Shown: piece after piece, positions 9,193 to 17,534 of the stretch
Numbering within the stretch: position 1 is the stretch's first letter
How the letters are laid out: each line of letters begins with the position of its first letter
Assembly: GCF_003201355.1 (NCBI RefSeq)
Contig: NZ_QICL01000016.1
Location: 1 to 64,000, forward strand
DNA length: 64,000 bases
Origin: Indolivaga alginatilytica
GTDB taxonomy: Bacteria; Bacteroidota; Bacteroidia; Bacteroidales; Dysgonomonadaceae
Direction: 5' to 3'
Position numbers and translations under genes: made by a program
The notes under the pieces: generated by a model
Databases searched by the model: none
Seen by the model: the letters and a program-made list of their open reading frames with translations, nothing else
What the model was told of the DNA's origin: nothing

Positions 9193-9620
9193 AAATTCTT
9201 ATTTTTGTATGTAAGACTTTCCATGTAGTCTTGTAATATAATAGTTGCACTAATTTCGTCAATAATCGCTTTGTTTTGACGGTCTTTTTTTTTCATCCCA
9301 CTTTCGATCATCGATCTTTGAGCTATTACAGAAGTAAAACGTTCATCGTAATATTCGATAGGAATGTGGGGAAACTGAGCACCGAACTTTTTCACAAAGG
9401 GTTCTATATGCCTCATGTTTTCGGAAAACTCATTGTTCATTTGTTTAGGCATGCCGATAATTACATAATCGACAGGCTCTTTTCCGAAATAGTCTTTTAA
9501 ATATGTTAATAGTGTATGAGTTGGTACTGTTGTTAGTCCTGTTGCAATAATTCTTAAGGGATCTGTGACAGCTAATCCTGTACGTTTTGTTCCATAATCT
9601 ATTGCGAGTAATCGTCCCAT
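9189..9620 (-). CDS. ruvX: Putative pre-16S rRNA nuclease / Holliday junction resolvase YqgF
   Basis: About 143 residues from the ATG at 9620 ([18 protein letters not shown]). A longer frame would need a TTG at 9632 that overlaps the promoter box. RNase H-fold motifs are visible: IDYGTKRTG (first catalytic Asp), the [10 protein letters not shown] strand, YDERFTS (catalytic Glu) and [13 protein letters not shown] (last catalytic Asp). The family matures the 5 prime end of 16S rRNA and has been proposed as a resolvase. It heads an apparent operon ruvX-def-wza-wza-wzc. Confidence 0.93.
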   Translation of the reverse strand: MGRLLAIDYGTKRTGLAVTDPLRIIATGLTTVPTHTLLTYLKDYFGKEPVDYVIIGMPKQMNNEFSENMRHIEPFVKKFGAQFPHIPIEYYDERFTSVIAQRSMIESGMKKKDRQNKAIIDEISATIILQDYMESLTYKNKNL

Positions 9621-9629
9621 ATTGAAAGG

Positions 9630-9637
9630 CAAAGATA
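9630..9637 (-). promoter_or_regulatory. Bacteroidetes-type -7 box for ruvX operon
   Basis: TATCTTTG on the minus strand matches TAnnTTTG exactly and lies 9 bases before the preferred ruvX ATG. This implies a very short leader. A -33 TTTG at the usual distance is not clear. Confidence 0.5.
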
Positions 9638-9676
9638 TAAAAAAATATTTTCCTTTGAATGAAATCAGTTAAATGC

Positions 9677-10507
9677 TTATAAAAAGAGGTCAATACCGCC
9701 CTCTATAATATCGGATACTCCGGTTTGAGGAGTGTCCGATTCTTTTAGATGCTCAAAACTTCTACGTTTTAGCTGGAAGTCCCGACCTAGATATTTTTCT
9801 CTTACTATTTCGTTTTCGGCCAATTCTTGGGCTGTGCCTTGAAATAAGACTTTACCCTCGAATAACAAATAAGCACGGTCTGTGATACTTAGGGTCTCAT
9901 CTACATTATGATCGGTGATTAGAATACCAATATTTTTGTATTTTAATTTTGCTACAATCTCTTGAATGTCTTGTACGGCTATAGGGTCTACTCCCGCAAA
10001 AGGTTCATCGAGCATAATAAACTTGGGGTTTATGGCGAGGCAACGGGCTATTTCGGCACGTCTTCTTTCCCCCCCCGAAAGTCTGTCTCCCAGATTTTTA
10101 CGGACTTTGTGCAGTCCGAATTCAGAAATAAGACTTTCTAGTTTTTCTTTTTGATATTCTTTAGATTGTCCTGTCATTTCCAGGACTGATTTGATATTGT
10201 CTTCTACTGTCAGTTTTCGAAATATAGATGCTTCCTGCGCCAGATATCCGATTCCGTTTTGAGCACGTTTATATACAGGGTATTTCGTTATCTCCTGATC
10301 ATTGAGGAATATACGTCCCTGATTCGGCATAACTAATCCTACAGTCATATAGAATGTTGTAGTTTTACCAGCTCCATTTGGACCAAGTAAACCTACAATT
10401 TCTCCTTGCTTAACTTCTATTGAAACATGATTGACGACCGTTCGGGATTTGTATTTTTTCACCAAGTCCTCTGTTCGTAATATCATTTGTGATTGCTCTG
10501 GCTGCAT
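9677..10507 (-). CDS. lptB: LPS export ABC transporter ATP-binding protein
   Basis: A 276-residue ABC ATPase that powers extraction of lipopolysaccharide from the inner membrane with LptF/G/C. Visible motifs are Walker [10 protein letters not shown] (42-50), signature LSGGE (142-146), Walker B IMLDEP (163-168) with GVDP after it, and the H-loop ITDHN. Conservation of [17 protein letters not shown] and of the E-x-LGRDF C-terminal region is typical of LptB rather than of amino-acid transporters. A roughly 30-residue C-terminal extension is common in Bacteroidetes. The gene sits 37 bases downstream of ilvE on the same strand. Confidence 0.93.
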   Translation of the reverse strand: MQPEQSQMILRTEDLVKKYKSRTVVNHVSIEVKQGEIVGLLGPNGAGKTTTFYMTVGLVMPNQGRIFLNDQEITKYPVYKRAQNGIGYLAQEASIFRKLTVEDNIKSVLEMTGQSKEYQKEKLESLISEFGLHKVRKNLGDRLSGGERRRAEIARCLAINPKFIMLDEPFAGVDPIAVQDIQEIVAKLKYKNIGILITDHNVDETLSITDRAYLLFEGKVLFQGTAQELAENEIVREKYLGRDFQLKRRSFEHLKESDTPQTGVSDIIEGGIDLFL

Positions 10508-10544
10508 TAATTTAACCTATTGATTCGTGAAATAGTTAAAATAC

Positions 10545-11564
10545 TTATTCAAGTATAGTGACCCAATTGTGTGTGTCGGGCTCATCTCCGTATTGTATTG
10601 CTCTCAGTTTATTGTAAAGAAGAGTGGATACCGGTCCGGCTTGTCCGTTTTTAACAAAAGAGTAAGATTTGTTTTCTTCTAAATCATCAATTCTTTCAAC
10701 CGGACTGATTACTGCTGCTGTTCCACAGATGCCGGCTTCTTCGAAAGAACCCAATTCGTCTTCGGGTATTGGTCGTCGCTCAACCTTCATTCCTAAATCC
10801 TCGGCCAATTGCATCAGGCTATTGTTAGTAATAGATGGAAGTATCGAAGTTGACTCAGGTGTTATATAGGTATTGTTTTTTATAGCAAAAAAATTGGCGG
10901 GTCCACCTTCGTCTATATATTTTTTCTCTTTAGGGTCTAGATACAATACTGCTGAGTAACCCATCTCGTGGGCTTTGTGGCCGGCAGTTAAACTTGCGGC
11001 ATAATTTCCGCCTATTTTATAAGTGCCCGTGCCTAATGGTGCAGCCCTGTCGAAACTTCTGAAGATAACAAGAGGGGTTGGTTTGAATCCTTCTTTGAAG
11101 TAAGGACCTACAGGGGTTACGAAAACTACAAATAGATATTCGGATGAAGGCTTTACTCCTACTTGTGGACTAATACCTATTAGTAGAGGGCGTATATATA
11201 AGGCTGCTCCACTTTCGTAAGGTGGAACAAATTTTTCATTGAGTTTGACTGCTTTGAGAACCGATTCTTCAAAAACCTCATTGGGAAGTTCCTGCATCAT
11301 AATACCTCGGCAAGAAGACTGCATGCGGAGAGAATTTTCTCTCATCCTGAAAATTCGTATTTTACCATCCTTGCCTCTGAATGCTTTTAATCCTTCAAAG
11401 GCCTCTTGACCATAATGCAGGCAAGTTGCAGCCATGTGAAGTTCGATTGTTTCGGATGAGCTTTCTGTAGGAGTGCTCCACTTTCCGTCTTTGAAATAGC
11501 TCCGAACATTAAAGTCGGTTTTTAAATATCCAAAAGATAAATTTGCCCAGTCTATTGTACCCAT
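10545..11564 (-). CDS. ilvE: Branched-chain amino acid aminotransferase
   Basis: A 339-residue class IV PLP aminotransferase that interconverts Val, Leu and Ile with their 2-oxo acids. Family motifs are YGQEAFEGLKAFRG near residue 52, RIFRMREN, GTGTYKIGGNYAAS (the Lys is the PLP Schiff-base candidate), YIDEGGPANFFAI and EEAGICGTAAVISPV (phosphate binding). Length fits the IlvE group II family. It is transcribed divergently from nuoA and has its own -7 box at 11637-11644. Confidence 0.95.
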   Translation of the reverse strand: MGTIDWANLSFGYLKTDFNVRSYFKDGKWSTPTESSSETIELHMAATCLHYGQEAFEGLKAFRGKDGKIRIFRMRENSLRMQSSCRGIMMQELPNEVFEESVLKAVKLNEKFVPPYESGAALYIRPLLIGISPQVGVKPSSEYLFVVFVTPVGPYFKEGFKPTPLVIFRSFDRAAPLGTGTYKIGGNYAASLTAGHKAHEMGYSAVLYLDPKEKKYIDEGGPANFFAIKNNTYITPESTSILPSITNNSLMQLAEDLGMKVERRPIPEDELGSFEEAGICGTAAVISPVERIDDLEENKSYSFVKNGQAGPVSTLLYNKLRAIQYGDEPDTHNWVTILE

Positions 11565-11636
11565 ATCTTAGTATTCTATTAATAATGTCTGTAACCAACA
11601 ATAATTTAACCCGCGTGTTTTATTTGTGAGTATTCG

Positions 11637-11644
11637 CAAAAGTA
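11637..11644 (-). promoter_or_regulatory. -7 box for ilvE
   Basis: TACTTTTG on the minus strand is an exact TAnnTTTG match about 72 bases before the ilvE ATG. It is one side of the divergent ilvE/nuoA region. Confidence 0.5.
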
Positions 11645-11747
11645 CAATTTTAGTTTATTAGTTGATTGTTTTAGTTTAAATATTCTTAAAGATTAATCTT
11701 GATTTACATATATTTCGGATAGTTATAGATTGAATCTATGAAAGATG

Positions 11748-11796
11748 TACTTTTGTGGGTATTTATTTTGTTCATTAAAAAAAAGACTTACTTTTG
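11748..11796 (+). promoter_or_regulatory. nuo operon promoter region with two -7 boxes
   Basis: Two exact TAnnTTTG boxes, both TACTTTTG, lie at 11748-11755 and 11789-11796. The second has a TTTG -33 element at 11767-11770 with an 18-base spacer, which is the better promoter, and gives a leader of about 85 bases before nuoA at 11886. The first may be a second start or chance. The rest of 11565-11885 holds nothing else I recognise. Confidence 0.6.
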
Positions 11797-11885
11797 CATC
11801 GATTATGACAAGTGCAGTTGATACTTTTGCCCGTCATTTGTCTTTTCGATCTTATAATGTATAGCCTTTTTGAATAATCAAGTAT

Positions 11886-12236
11886 ATGAATTCTGCTTTA
11901 TTTTTAGTTGTTTTTGTTACTGGACTGCTTCTGGTTTGTGCCGGTTTAGGGATGGCAATTTTATTGTCTCCCAGTTCTTTTAATGCGCAAAAGGGACAAG
12001 CGTACGAATGTGGTATCCCAACAAAGGGAACGTCTTGGATGCAATTCAGGGTGGGTTACTATTTGTATGCGATACTCTACTTAATGTTTGATGTGGAAGC
12101 TATTTTCTTATTTCCCTGGGCTACTGTAGTTCGGGATTTAGGTATGGCAGGATTGTATAGTATATTATTTTTCTTGTTGATTCTAGGTTTAGGATTAGCT
12201 TATGCCTGGAGGAAAGGAGCATTGCAATGGAAGTAA
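11886..12236 (+). CDS. nuoA: NADH-quinone oxidoreductase subunit A
   Basis: A 116-residue inner-membrane subunit of complex I with three membrane helices (about 4-28, 60-82 and 88-110). The loop after helix 1 has the conserved YECGIPTKG segment, and helix 2 has [15 protein letters not shown], both hallmarks of NuoA. It overlaps nuoB by 10 bases and is the first gene of the operon. Confidence 0.96.
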   Translation: MNSALFLVVFVTGLLLVCAGLGMAILLSPSSFNAQKGQAYECGIPTKGTSWMQFRVGYYLYAILYLMFDVEAIFLFPWATVVRDLGMAGLYSILFFLLILGLGLAYAWRKGALQWK

Positions 12237-12790
12237 AGAATGTATATATAAAAGGAATTCCTAACGAAGAATTTCGTGATAACGAGTATCTTGAAGATTA
12301 TGTAAAAGAACTTCAGGCGAATGGAGTCGGAATAATTGTCGGTAAGTTAGATGATCTTATTAATTGGGGTCGTTCAAATTCAATCTGGCCTTTGGCCTTT
12401 GCAACCAGTTGTTGTGGTATCGAATTTATGGCAACAGCAGCAGCAAAATACGATATAGCACGTTTTGGAATGGAAGTTACCCGTAATAGTCCCCGTCAGG
12501 CAGACTGTGTTGTGGTAGCCGGAACTATTGTACATAAAATGGCTCCACTTTTGAAGCGTATATATGATCAGATGGCTGAGCCTAAATATGTAGTGGCTAT
12601 GGGTAGTTGTGCTATTTCGGGCGGACCTTTCATCGACTCTTACCACGTGGTAAAAGGAATTGATGAATTTATTCCCGTAGATGTGTATATACCCGGTTGT
12701 CCTCCTCGTCCCGAATCGTTGCTTTATGGCTTGATGCAATTGCAACGTAAGATAAAACTGGAACGTTTTTTATTTAAAGTGAAAAAATAA
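12227..12790 (+). CDS. nuoB: NADH-quinone oxidoreductase subunit B
   Basis: A 187-residue peripheral-arm subunit that holds the terminal 4Fe-4S cluster N2. The four ligands are visible: Cys62 and Cys63 in [10 protein letters not shown], Cys128 in MGSCAISGG and Cys158 in IPGCPPRPE. The N-terminal 30 residues form a charged extension. It overlaps nuoA by 10 bases. Confidence 0.97.
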   Translation: MEVKNVYIKGIPNEEFRDNEYLEDYVKELQANGVGIIVGKLDDLINWGRSNSIWPLAFATSCCGIEFMATAAAKYDIARFGMEVTRNSPRQADCVVVAGTIVHKMAPLLKRIYDQMAEPKYVVAMGSCAISGGPFIDSYHVVKGIDEFIPVDVYIPGCPPRPESLLYGLMQLQRKIKLERFLFKVKK

Positions 12791-12861
12791 ATTTGATTGC
12801 CCATATCTGTTATTAACAAATATGGATAATCGATTAACTATAACCGGCTATAGCCACGCTT

Positions 12862-12892
12862 TTACCAAAGTAATAAAAAGGTCTGAGGCCTT
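12862..12892 (+). repeat. AAGGTC palindrome element, copy 2 (core)
   Basis: TTTACCAAAGTAATAAAA runs directly into AAGGTCTGAGGCCTT. It ends 11 bases before the nuoCD ATG. Upstream sequence from about 12791 (ATATCTGTTATTAACAAATATGG) is only loosely like other copies. Confidence 0.75.
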
Positions 12893-12903
12893 ATAAGTGA
12901 TCA

Positions 12904-14532
12904 ATGGAGAATATCAAGAATTTAATCTTAAATACGGTACCTGAAGCAGTTATTGAAGACAAGAAGGTCTTGACTGTGACTGTAGAGTCGGACAAACTGC
13001 ACCACTTGGCAAAAACGTTACGTTATAACGCCGAGTTTCCTTTTGATTTTCTTGTTCAATTAACAGGGGTCGATAGAGGTGAAATGTTAGGTGTTAACTA
13101 TTTGTTGTCATCTTCTAAGGATGTCTCCGTAGAGATACTTCTAAAGACAAGTACTGCTGATAGGGTTAACCCTTTATTGTATACAGTTACCGATCTTTGG
13201 GAAACTGCCGATTTTAACGAAAGAGAAGTGTATGCTCTATTAGGGATAAGATTTATAAATCATCCTGATATGCGTAAATTTTTCCTGAATCAGGATTGGA
13301 GAGGTTATCCTTTAAGGAAAGACTATGATGCTGATCCGGCGTTAAATCCTGTTACGGTTGAAAGTAAGGATATGGTTGATACTGCTCCTCGTATCTATGA
13401 AACGCCTCAAGGTTTGAAGGAAGAGGTTGTTAAGGTATTTGAAGACGATGATTATATTATAAATATTGGACCGCAACACCCTTCTACCCACGGTGTAATG
13501 CACTTTAGAGTAGCCTTAGAGGGTGAAATCGTGAAGAAGATTGATGTTCATAGCGGTTATATTCATAGAGGTATAGAGAAGTTAAGCGAAAATCTTACTT
13601 ATCCCCAAATACTACACTTTACAGACAGACTAGATTACCTTTCTTCCAATATTAACCGTCATGGTTTGTGTATGTGTGTGGAGAAAGCCGCAGAAATAGA
13701 AATTCCCGAAAGAGCACAATATATCCGTACTATTATGGATGAATTGAATCGTATTGATTCTCACCTGATAGCATGGGGTACTCTGTGTATGGACCTGGGG
13801 GCTACTACTGCTTTTATTTATGGAATGCGTGAGCGTGAACGTATCCTCGATATTTTTGAGAAAACATCGGGCGGTCGTCTTATAATAAACTATAACGTTG
13901 TCGGTGGTGTAATGTTCGATATACATCCCGATTTTCAGAAAGACATCAAAGCTTTCATTCCCGAGATGAGAGAACGTCTAAAAGAATATGATAAACTGGT
14001 TACAGGCAATCCTATTATTATTGGTAGGTTAAAAGGAATTGGTATTTTGTCAAGAGAAGATGCTATTTCTTATGCTGTTACCGGACCTGCGGGTCGTGCT
14101 TCCGGCTTTGCTTGTGATTTGAGAATACATCATCCATATGCTTTATACAATAAAGTAACATTTAAGGAGGTGATTCGCCACGAAGGTGATTCATTCTCCC
14201 GTTACTTAAATCGCTTGGATGAGATTGAACAATCTTTACAAATATTAGAACAATTAGTAGACAATATACCTGACGGAGATTTCTTGGCAAAAGTAAAAGC
14301 TATTATAAAATTGCCTGAAGGGGAATATTCACAACGAGTGGAAGCTGCTCGCGGAGAATTCGGTGTCTTTATTGAAAGCCGTGGAGATAAAACTCCTTAT
14401 CGTTTGAAATTCAGATCACCATCGATGGCTCTGGTTTCTGCAATGCCAACTCTTTGTGCAGGAGAAAAACTTTCGGATCTAATCGGTATTGGTGGATCGA
14501 TGGATTATGTGATACCCGATATTGACCGTTAA
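12904..14532 (+). CDS. nuoCD: NADH-quinone oxidoreductase fused subunit C/D
   Basis: A 542-residue fusion of the 30-kDa (NuoC) and 49-kDa (NuoD) subunits. The NuoC part (about 1-150) ends with NEREVYALLGIRFINHPDMRK and QDWRGYPLRKDYD. After a linker the NuoD part starts at about 180 with IINIGPQHPSTHGVMHFRV and carries GYIHRGIEKL, EIPERAQYIR, IVGGV-like NVVGGVMFDI and the conserved final MDYVIPDIDR. NuoD lines the quinone site next to NuoB. The CD fusion is usual in Bacteroidetes and some proteobacteria. It follows nuoB by 113 bases that hold an AAGGTC palindrome element. Confidence 0.96.
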   Translation: MENIKNLILNTVPEAVIEDKKVLTVTVESDKLHHLAKTLRYNAEFPFDFLVQLTGVDRGEMLGVNYLLSSSKDVSVEILLKTSTADRVNPLLYTVTDLWETADFNEREVYALLGIRFINHPDMRKFFLNQDWRGYPLRKDYDADPALNPVTVESKDMVDTAPRIYETPQGLKEEVVKVFEDDDYIINIGPQHPSTHGVMHFRVALEGEIVKKIDVHSGYIHRGIEKLSENLTYPQILHFTDRLDYLSSNINRHGLCMCVEKAAEIEIPERAQYIRTIMDELNRIDSHLIAWGTLCMDLGATTAFIYGMRERERILDIFEKTSGGRLIINYNVVGGVMFDIHPDFQKDIKAFIPEMRERLKEYDKLVTGNPIIIGRLKGIGILSREDAISYAVTGPAGRASGFACDLRIHHPYALYNKVTFKEVIRHEGDSFSRYLNRLDEIEQSLQILEQLVDNIPDGDFLAKVKAIIKLPEGEYSQRVEAARGEFGVFIESRGDKTPYRLKFRSPSMALVSAMPTLCAGEKLSDLIGIGGSMDYVIPDIDR

Positions 14533-14649
14533 AGGTCGTACCTTTTGTAGAGTCGGATTAAGTATATGATCCTATTTAATGATACATTTTAAGTTATAAC
14601 AAATTGTAGTTGTTATACTAGCCAAAGCAATAAAGAGGTCTGAGACCTT
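14531..14649 (+). repeat. AAGGTC palindrome element, copy 3, bounded by two palindromes
   Basis: It begins at the nuoCD stop codon with AAAGGTCGTACCTTT and ends with GCCAAAGCAATAAAGAGGTCTGAGACCTT. The interior TTTAATGATACATTTTAAG and TTATAAC match the long copy at 45971-46064. It fills most of the gap before nuoH at 14680. Confidence 0.75.
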
Positions 14650-14679
14650 TAATAGATTAGTTATTATATTTAAAGATAT

Positions 14680-15801
14680 ATGTTGGAACTTTCACGTTTG
14701 ACTGCCTTAATCGATAGCTTACTTCGGGAAACTTGGGGATTATCCGAGTTTTGGGTATTATTTATCGAATTTGTATTGATAGGTGCTGCTTTATTGACAG
14801 CCTATGCGGTATTAGCTTTAATCTTAATTTATGTAGAACGGAAAATTACCGGATTCTTTCAATGTCGTTTAGGACCTAATCGCGTTGGGAAATATGGTAT
14901 GGTGCAAAGTGTTGCCGATATGGTTAAGATCCTTTTGAAGGAGATTATTCATGTTGACAATGTAGATAAGTTCCTTTTCTATGCTGCTCCATTCTTTATG
15001 ATTGTTGCTTCGATGCTGACATTTGGAGCCATCCCTTTCGGGCGAGGTTTGCAAGCTGTCGACTTTAATATCGGAGTATTCTACATTGTTGCAGTATCAT
15101 CACTAGGTATTATCGGGGTTCTGTTGGCAGGATGGTCGAGTAACAATAAATATTCGATGATTGGTGCTATGCGAAGCGGGGCGCAGTTTATCAGTTACGA
15201 ATTGTCTGCAGGTTTTGCTTTGATAACGATGGTTGTACTATCGGGATCGATGCAATTTTCTACAATAATCGAAAGCCAAACATATTGCTGGAATCTATTT
15301 AATGGGCATATTGCCTCGGTGATAGCATTCGTTATATATCTTATATCGGGACACGCCGAAACAAACCGTGGACCTTTTGACTTACCGGAAGCTGAATCGG
15401 AACTTACAGCAGGATATCACACCGAATATTCGGGTCTGCAATTCGGATTCTTCTATTTGGCTGAATATTTGAATATGTTTATTATTGCAGCGATTGCTAC
15501 AACTGTTTTTCTTGGAGGGTGGATGCCTATTCAATTAAAAGGGTTCGATGGATTCAATGAAGTAATGAATTATATTCCTTCTTATATATGGTTCTTTGGT
15601 AAAGCAGGATGTCTGGTATTTCTAAGCTTATGGGTTAGATGGACATTCCCTCGTTTACGTATCGACCAATTATTGAATCTTGAGTGGAAGTACCTGTTGC
15701 CTATTAATATGTTTAACCTACTGCTTATGGTAATTATCGTACTAGCAGGTCTAACATTAGAAGATATATTTCCTAGTATATTTAAATTTATAGCTGAATA
15801 A
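14680..15801 (+). CDS. nuoH: NADH-quinone oxidoreductase subunit H
   Basis: A 373-residue membrane subunit with about eight helices that links the peripheral arm to the proton channels and lines the quinone tunnel. Signature stretches are [22 protein letters not shown] (about 49-70), the [10 protein letters not shown]-like helix, and [24 protein letters not shown] (about 229-252) with the conserved acidic loop. It ends 2 bases before nuoI. Confidence 0.96.
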   Translation: MLELSRLTALIDSLLRETWGLSEFWVLFIEFVLIGAALLTAYAVLALILIYVERKITGFFQCRLGPNRVGKYGMVQSVADMVKILLKEIIHVDNVDKFLFYAAPFFMIVASMLTFGAIPFGRGLQAVDFNIGVFYIVAVSSLGIIGVLLAGWSSNNKYSMIGAMRSGAQFISYELSAGFALITMVVLSGSMQFSTIIESQTYCWNLFNGHIASVIAFVIYLISGHAETNRGPFDLPEAESELTAGYHTEYSGLQFGFFYLAEYLNMFIIAAIATTVFLGGWMPIQLKGFDGFNEVMNYIPSYIWFFGKAGCLVFLSLWVRWTFPRLRIDQLLNLEWKYLLPINMFNLLLMVIIVLAGLTLEDIFPSIFKFIAE

Positions 15802-15803
15802 AG

Positions 15804-16442
15804 ATGAGTTCTGTATCACAATATTTTAAAGGTTTATTTCAAGGTATTGGTGCCCTGCTTACGGGTATGTCAGTAACTTGGAAGGAGCTATTTACTAAAA
15901 AGATCACACAACAGTATCCTGAGAACAGAGCTACTTTGGTTATTTCGGATCGATTTCGTGGAGAGTTGGTAATGCCTCACGACCAAAATAACGAGCATGC
16001 TTGTACTTCTTGTGGCATCTGTCAGATGAATTGTCCGAATGGAACAATCGTAATCAAGTCTAAGACAATCGAAACAGAGGAAGGTAAAAAGAAGAAAATT
16101 CTTGATGAATACTACTACAATCTGGGTTCTTGTACATTCTGTAACTTATGTGTGTTGACTTGCCCTTCGGATGCTATCAAATTTGATAATACATTTGAAA
16201 GTTCGGTATTTACCAGAGGTAAGCTGAATATGAAATTGAATCATATTGGATCGAAACTTCGTGAAAAGAAAAAGCCAGAGCCTAAACCTGTAGCAGAGAA
16301 ACCTGCTGCGGTCGAAACCCCTCCGGCTGAATCTAAACCAGCCGTTGCTCCATCTGCACCGGTAGAATCAGAAAAGAAAGAGAATATCATAAATCAGGAA
16401 AGTGCAGACAATGCAACTTCTGATAATGTAACAAAAGAATAA
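15804..16442 (+). CDS. nuoI: NADH-quinone oxidoreductase subunit I with Pro/Ala-rich tail
   Basis: A 212-residue ferredoxin-like subunit carrying 4Fe-4S clusters N6a and N6b. Ligands fall in two CxxCxxCxxxCP motifs: Cys67, 70, 73, 77 and Cys110, 113, 116, 120. After about residue 150 a low-complexity tail of roughly 60 residues rich in Lys, Pro, Ala and Glu follows (KPEPKPVAEKPAAVETPP), which typical NuoI proteins lack. With NuoE, F and G missing, this subunit would be the likely electron entry point. Confidence 0.95.
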   Translation: MSSVSQYFKGLFQGIGALLTGMSVTWKELFTKKITQQYPENRATLVISDRFRGELVMPHDQNNEHACTSCGICQMNCPNGTIVIKSKTIETEEGKKKKILDEYYYNLGSCTFCNLCVLTCPSDAIKFDNTFESSVFTRGKLNMKLNHIGSKLREKKKPEPKPVAEKPAAVETPPAESKPAVAPSAPVESEKKENIINQESADNATSDNVTKE

Positions 16443-16467
16443 TAATCAAAATACGTAAAGGTTGATT

Positions 16468-16968
16468 ATGGCAGAGTTTATTATATTTGGTGTGTTAGCA
16501 ATTGTAATTGTCGTATTTTCATTACTGGCAGTTACTACTCAAATGATTATCCGTTCGGCAACTTATTTGCTGTTTGTGTTGATAGCAACAGCAGGTCTGT
16601 ATCTGTTGATGGATTATCAGTTTTTGGCAGCAGTGCAGGTGGCGGTATATGCAGGCGGTATTATGGTCTTGTATATATTTTCGATCTTATTGACTAATGA
16701 TCCCGGTGTGGAAGTGAAATACGAAAAACCCGGTCGAATGATATTAGCTGCTCTTGTGGCAGTAGTCGGTTTAGGCATTTGTGGTCATATTATCTATTAT
16801 AACGTTTCTCGCCTTTATACTTATGCGGATTCGGCGATAGACATGACTCAATTGGGTACAACTATGATGGGTACTGAGAAATATCAATACCTACTTCCTT
16901 TCGAAGCTATCAGTTTATTGCTGCTGGCTTGTATAATAGGTGGTATTATGATTGCCCGTAAAAGATAA
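16468..16968 (+). CDS. nuoJ: NADH-quinone oxidoreductase subunit J
   Basis: About 166 residues from the ATG at 16468 (MAEFIIFGVLA); an in-frame TTG at 16462 is less likely. Five membrane helices are predicted. The conserved VQVAVYAGGIMVLYIFSILL helix (about 55-75) with its pi-bulge region and the final helix LLLLACIIGGIMIA identify NuoJ. It lies 25 bases after nuoI. Confidence 0.94.
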   Translation: MAEFIIFGVLAIVIVVFSLLAVTTQMIIRSATYLLFVLIATAGLYLLMDYQFLAAVQVAVYAGGIMVLYIFSILLTNDPGVEVKYEKPGRMILAALVAVVGLGICGHIIYYNVSRLYTYADSAIDMTQLGTTMMGTEKYQYLLPFEAISLLLLACIIGGIMIARKR

Positions 16969-16971
16969 AAT

Positions 16972-17053
16972 AGTAAACAAGATGACAAGTAAACGAGTAA
17001 ACAAGCACATAAGGATTAATCCGTCAACTTGTAAACTCGTCAACTTGTAAACT
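16972..17053 (+). repeat. Snap-back AGTAAACAAG / CAACTTGTAAACT element, copy B
   Basis: The left arm holds AGTAAACAAG, ACAAGTAAACGAG and TAAACAAGC; the right arm holds CAACTTGTAAACTCG and CAACTTGTAAACT, which are their complements. The whole 82-base stretch between nuoJ and nuoK can fold into one long imperfect hairpin. It resembles 4476-4549. Confidence 0.6.
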
Positions 17054-17068
17054 AATTAATATACAATT

Positions 17069-17407
17069 ATGAATGAATTTCTAGTAGAAACCTTTTCCGT
17101 TCCCATGGAAGCATATTTGACAGTAAGTACACTTATGTTTTTTATTGGGGTATATGGTTTTCTGTCTCGAAAAAACATGTTGATGGTACTGATGTCAATG
17201 GAATTGATGCTGAATGCCGCAGACTTGAATTTTGTGATTTTTAACCGGTTTTTATATCCCGGTCATTTCGAAGGGCTCTTCTTTGCTCTGTTCTCTATCG
17301 CTGTAGCCGCTGCAGAAACAGCTATCGCTATTGCCATTATCATAACTATATATCGCAACGTGAAGAGCGTATATATAGATGAGAACATAACAAATATGAA
17401 ACATTAA
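17069..17407 (+). CDS. nuoK: NADH-quinone oxidoreductase subunit K
   Basis: A 112-residue membrane subunit with three helices. The two buried Glu residues of the proton path lie in MSMELMLNAADLNF and in VAAAETAIAIAIIITIYR, both diagnostic for NuoK. It follows nuoJ after a 100-base gap that contains the snap-back repeat. Confidence 0.95.
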   Translation: MNEFLVETFSVPMEAYLTVSTLMFFIGVYGFLSRKNMLMVLMSMELMLNAADLNFVIFNRFLYPGHFEGLFFALFSIAVAAAETAIAIAIIITIYRNVKSVYIDENITNMKH

Positions 17408-17408
17408 T

Positions 17409-17518
17409 AAGGTCGCTGACCTAATTTTAAATAACAGTAGGTATCTATGCAATATTGTTCAATTATGACTAGCAGTTGTACTTATACTTACCAAAGTAAT
17501 AAAAAGGTCTGAGACCTT
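17409..17518 (+). repeat. AAGGTC palindrome element, copy 4, bounded by two palindromes
   Basis: It opens with AAGGTCGCTGACCT 2 bases after the nuoK stop and closes with CTTACCAAAGTAATAAAAAGGTCTGAGACCTT, ending 16 bases before nuoL. It has the same two-palindrome layout as the copy between nuoCD and nuoH. Confidence 0.8.
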
Positions 17519-17534
17519 AAATAACGATATAGAT

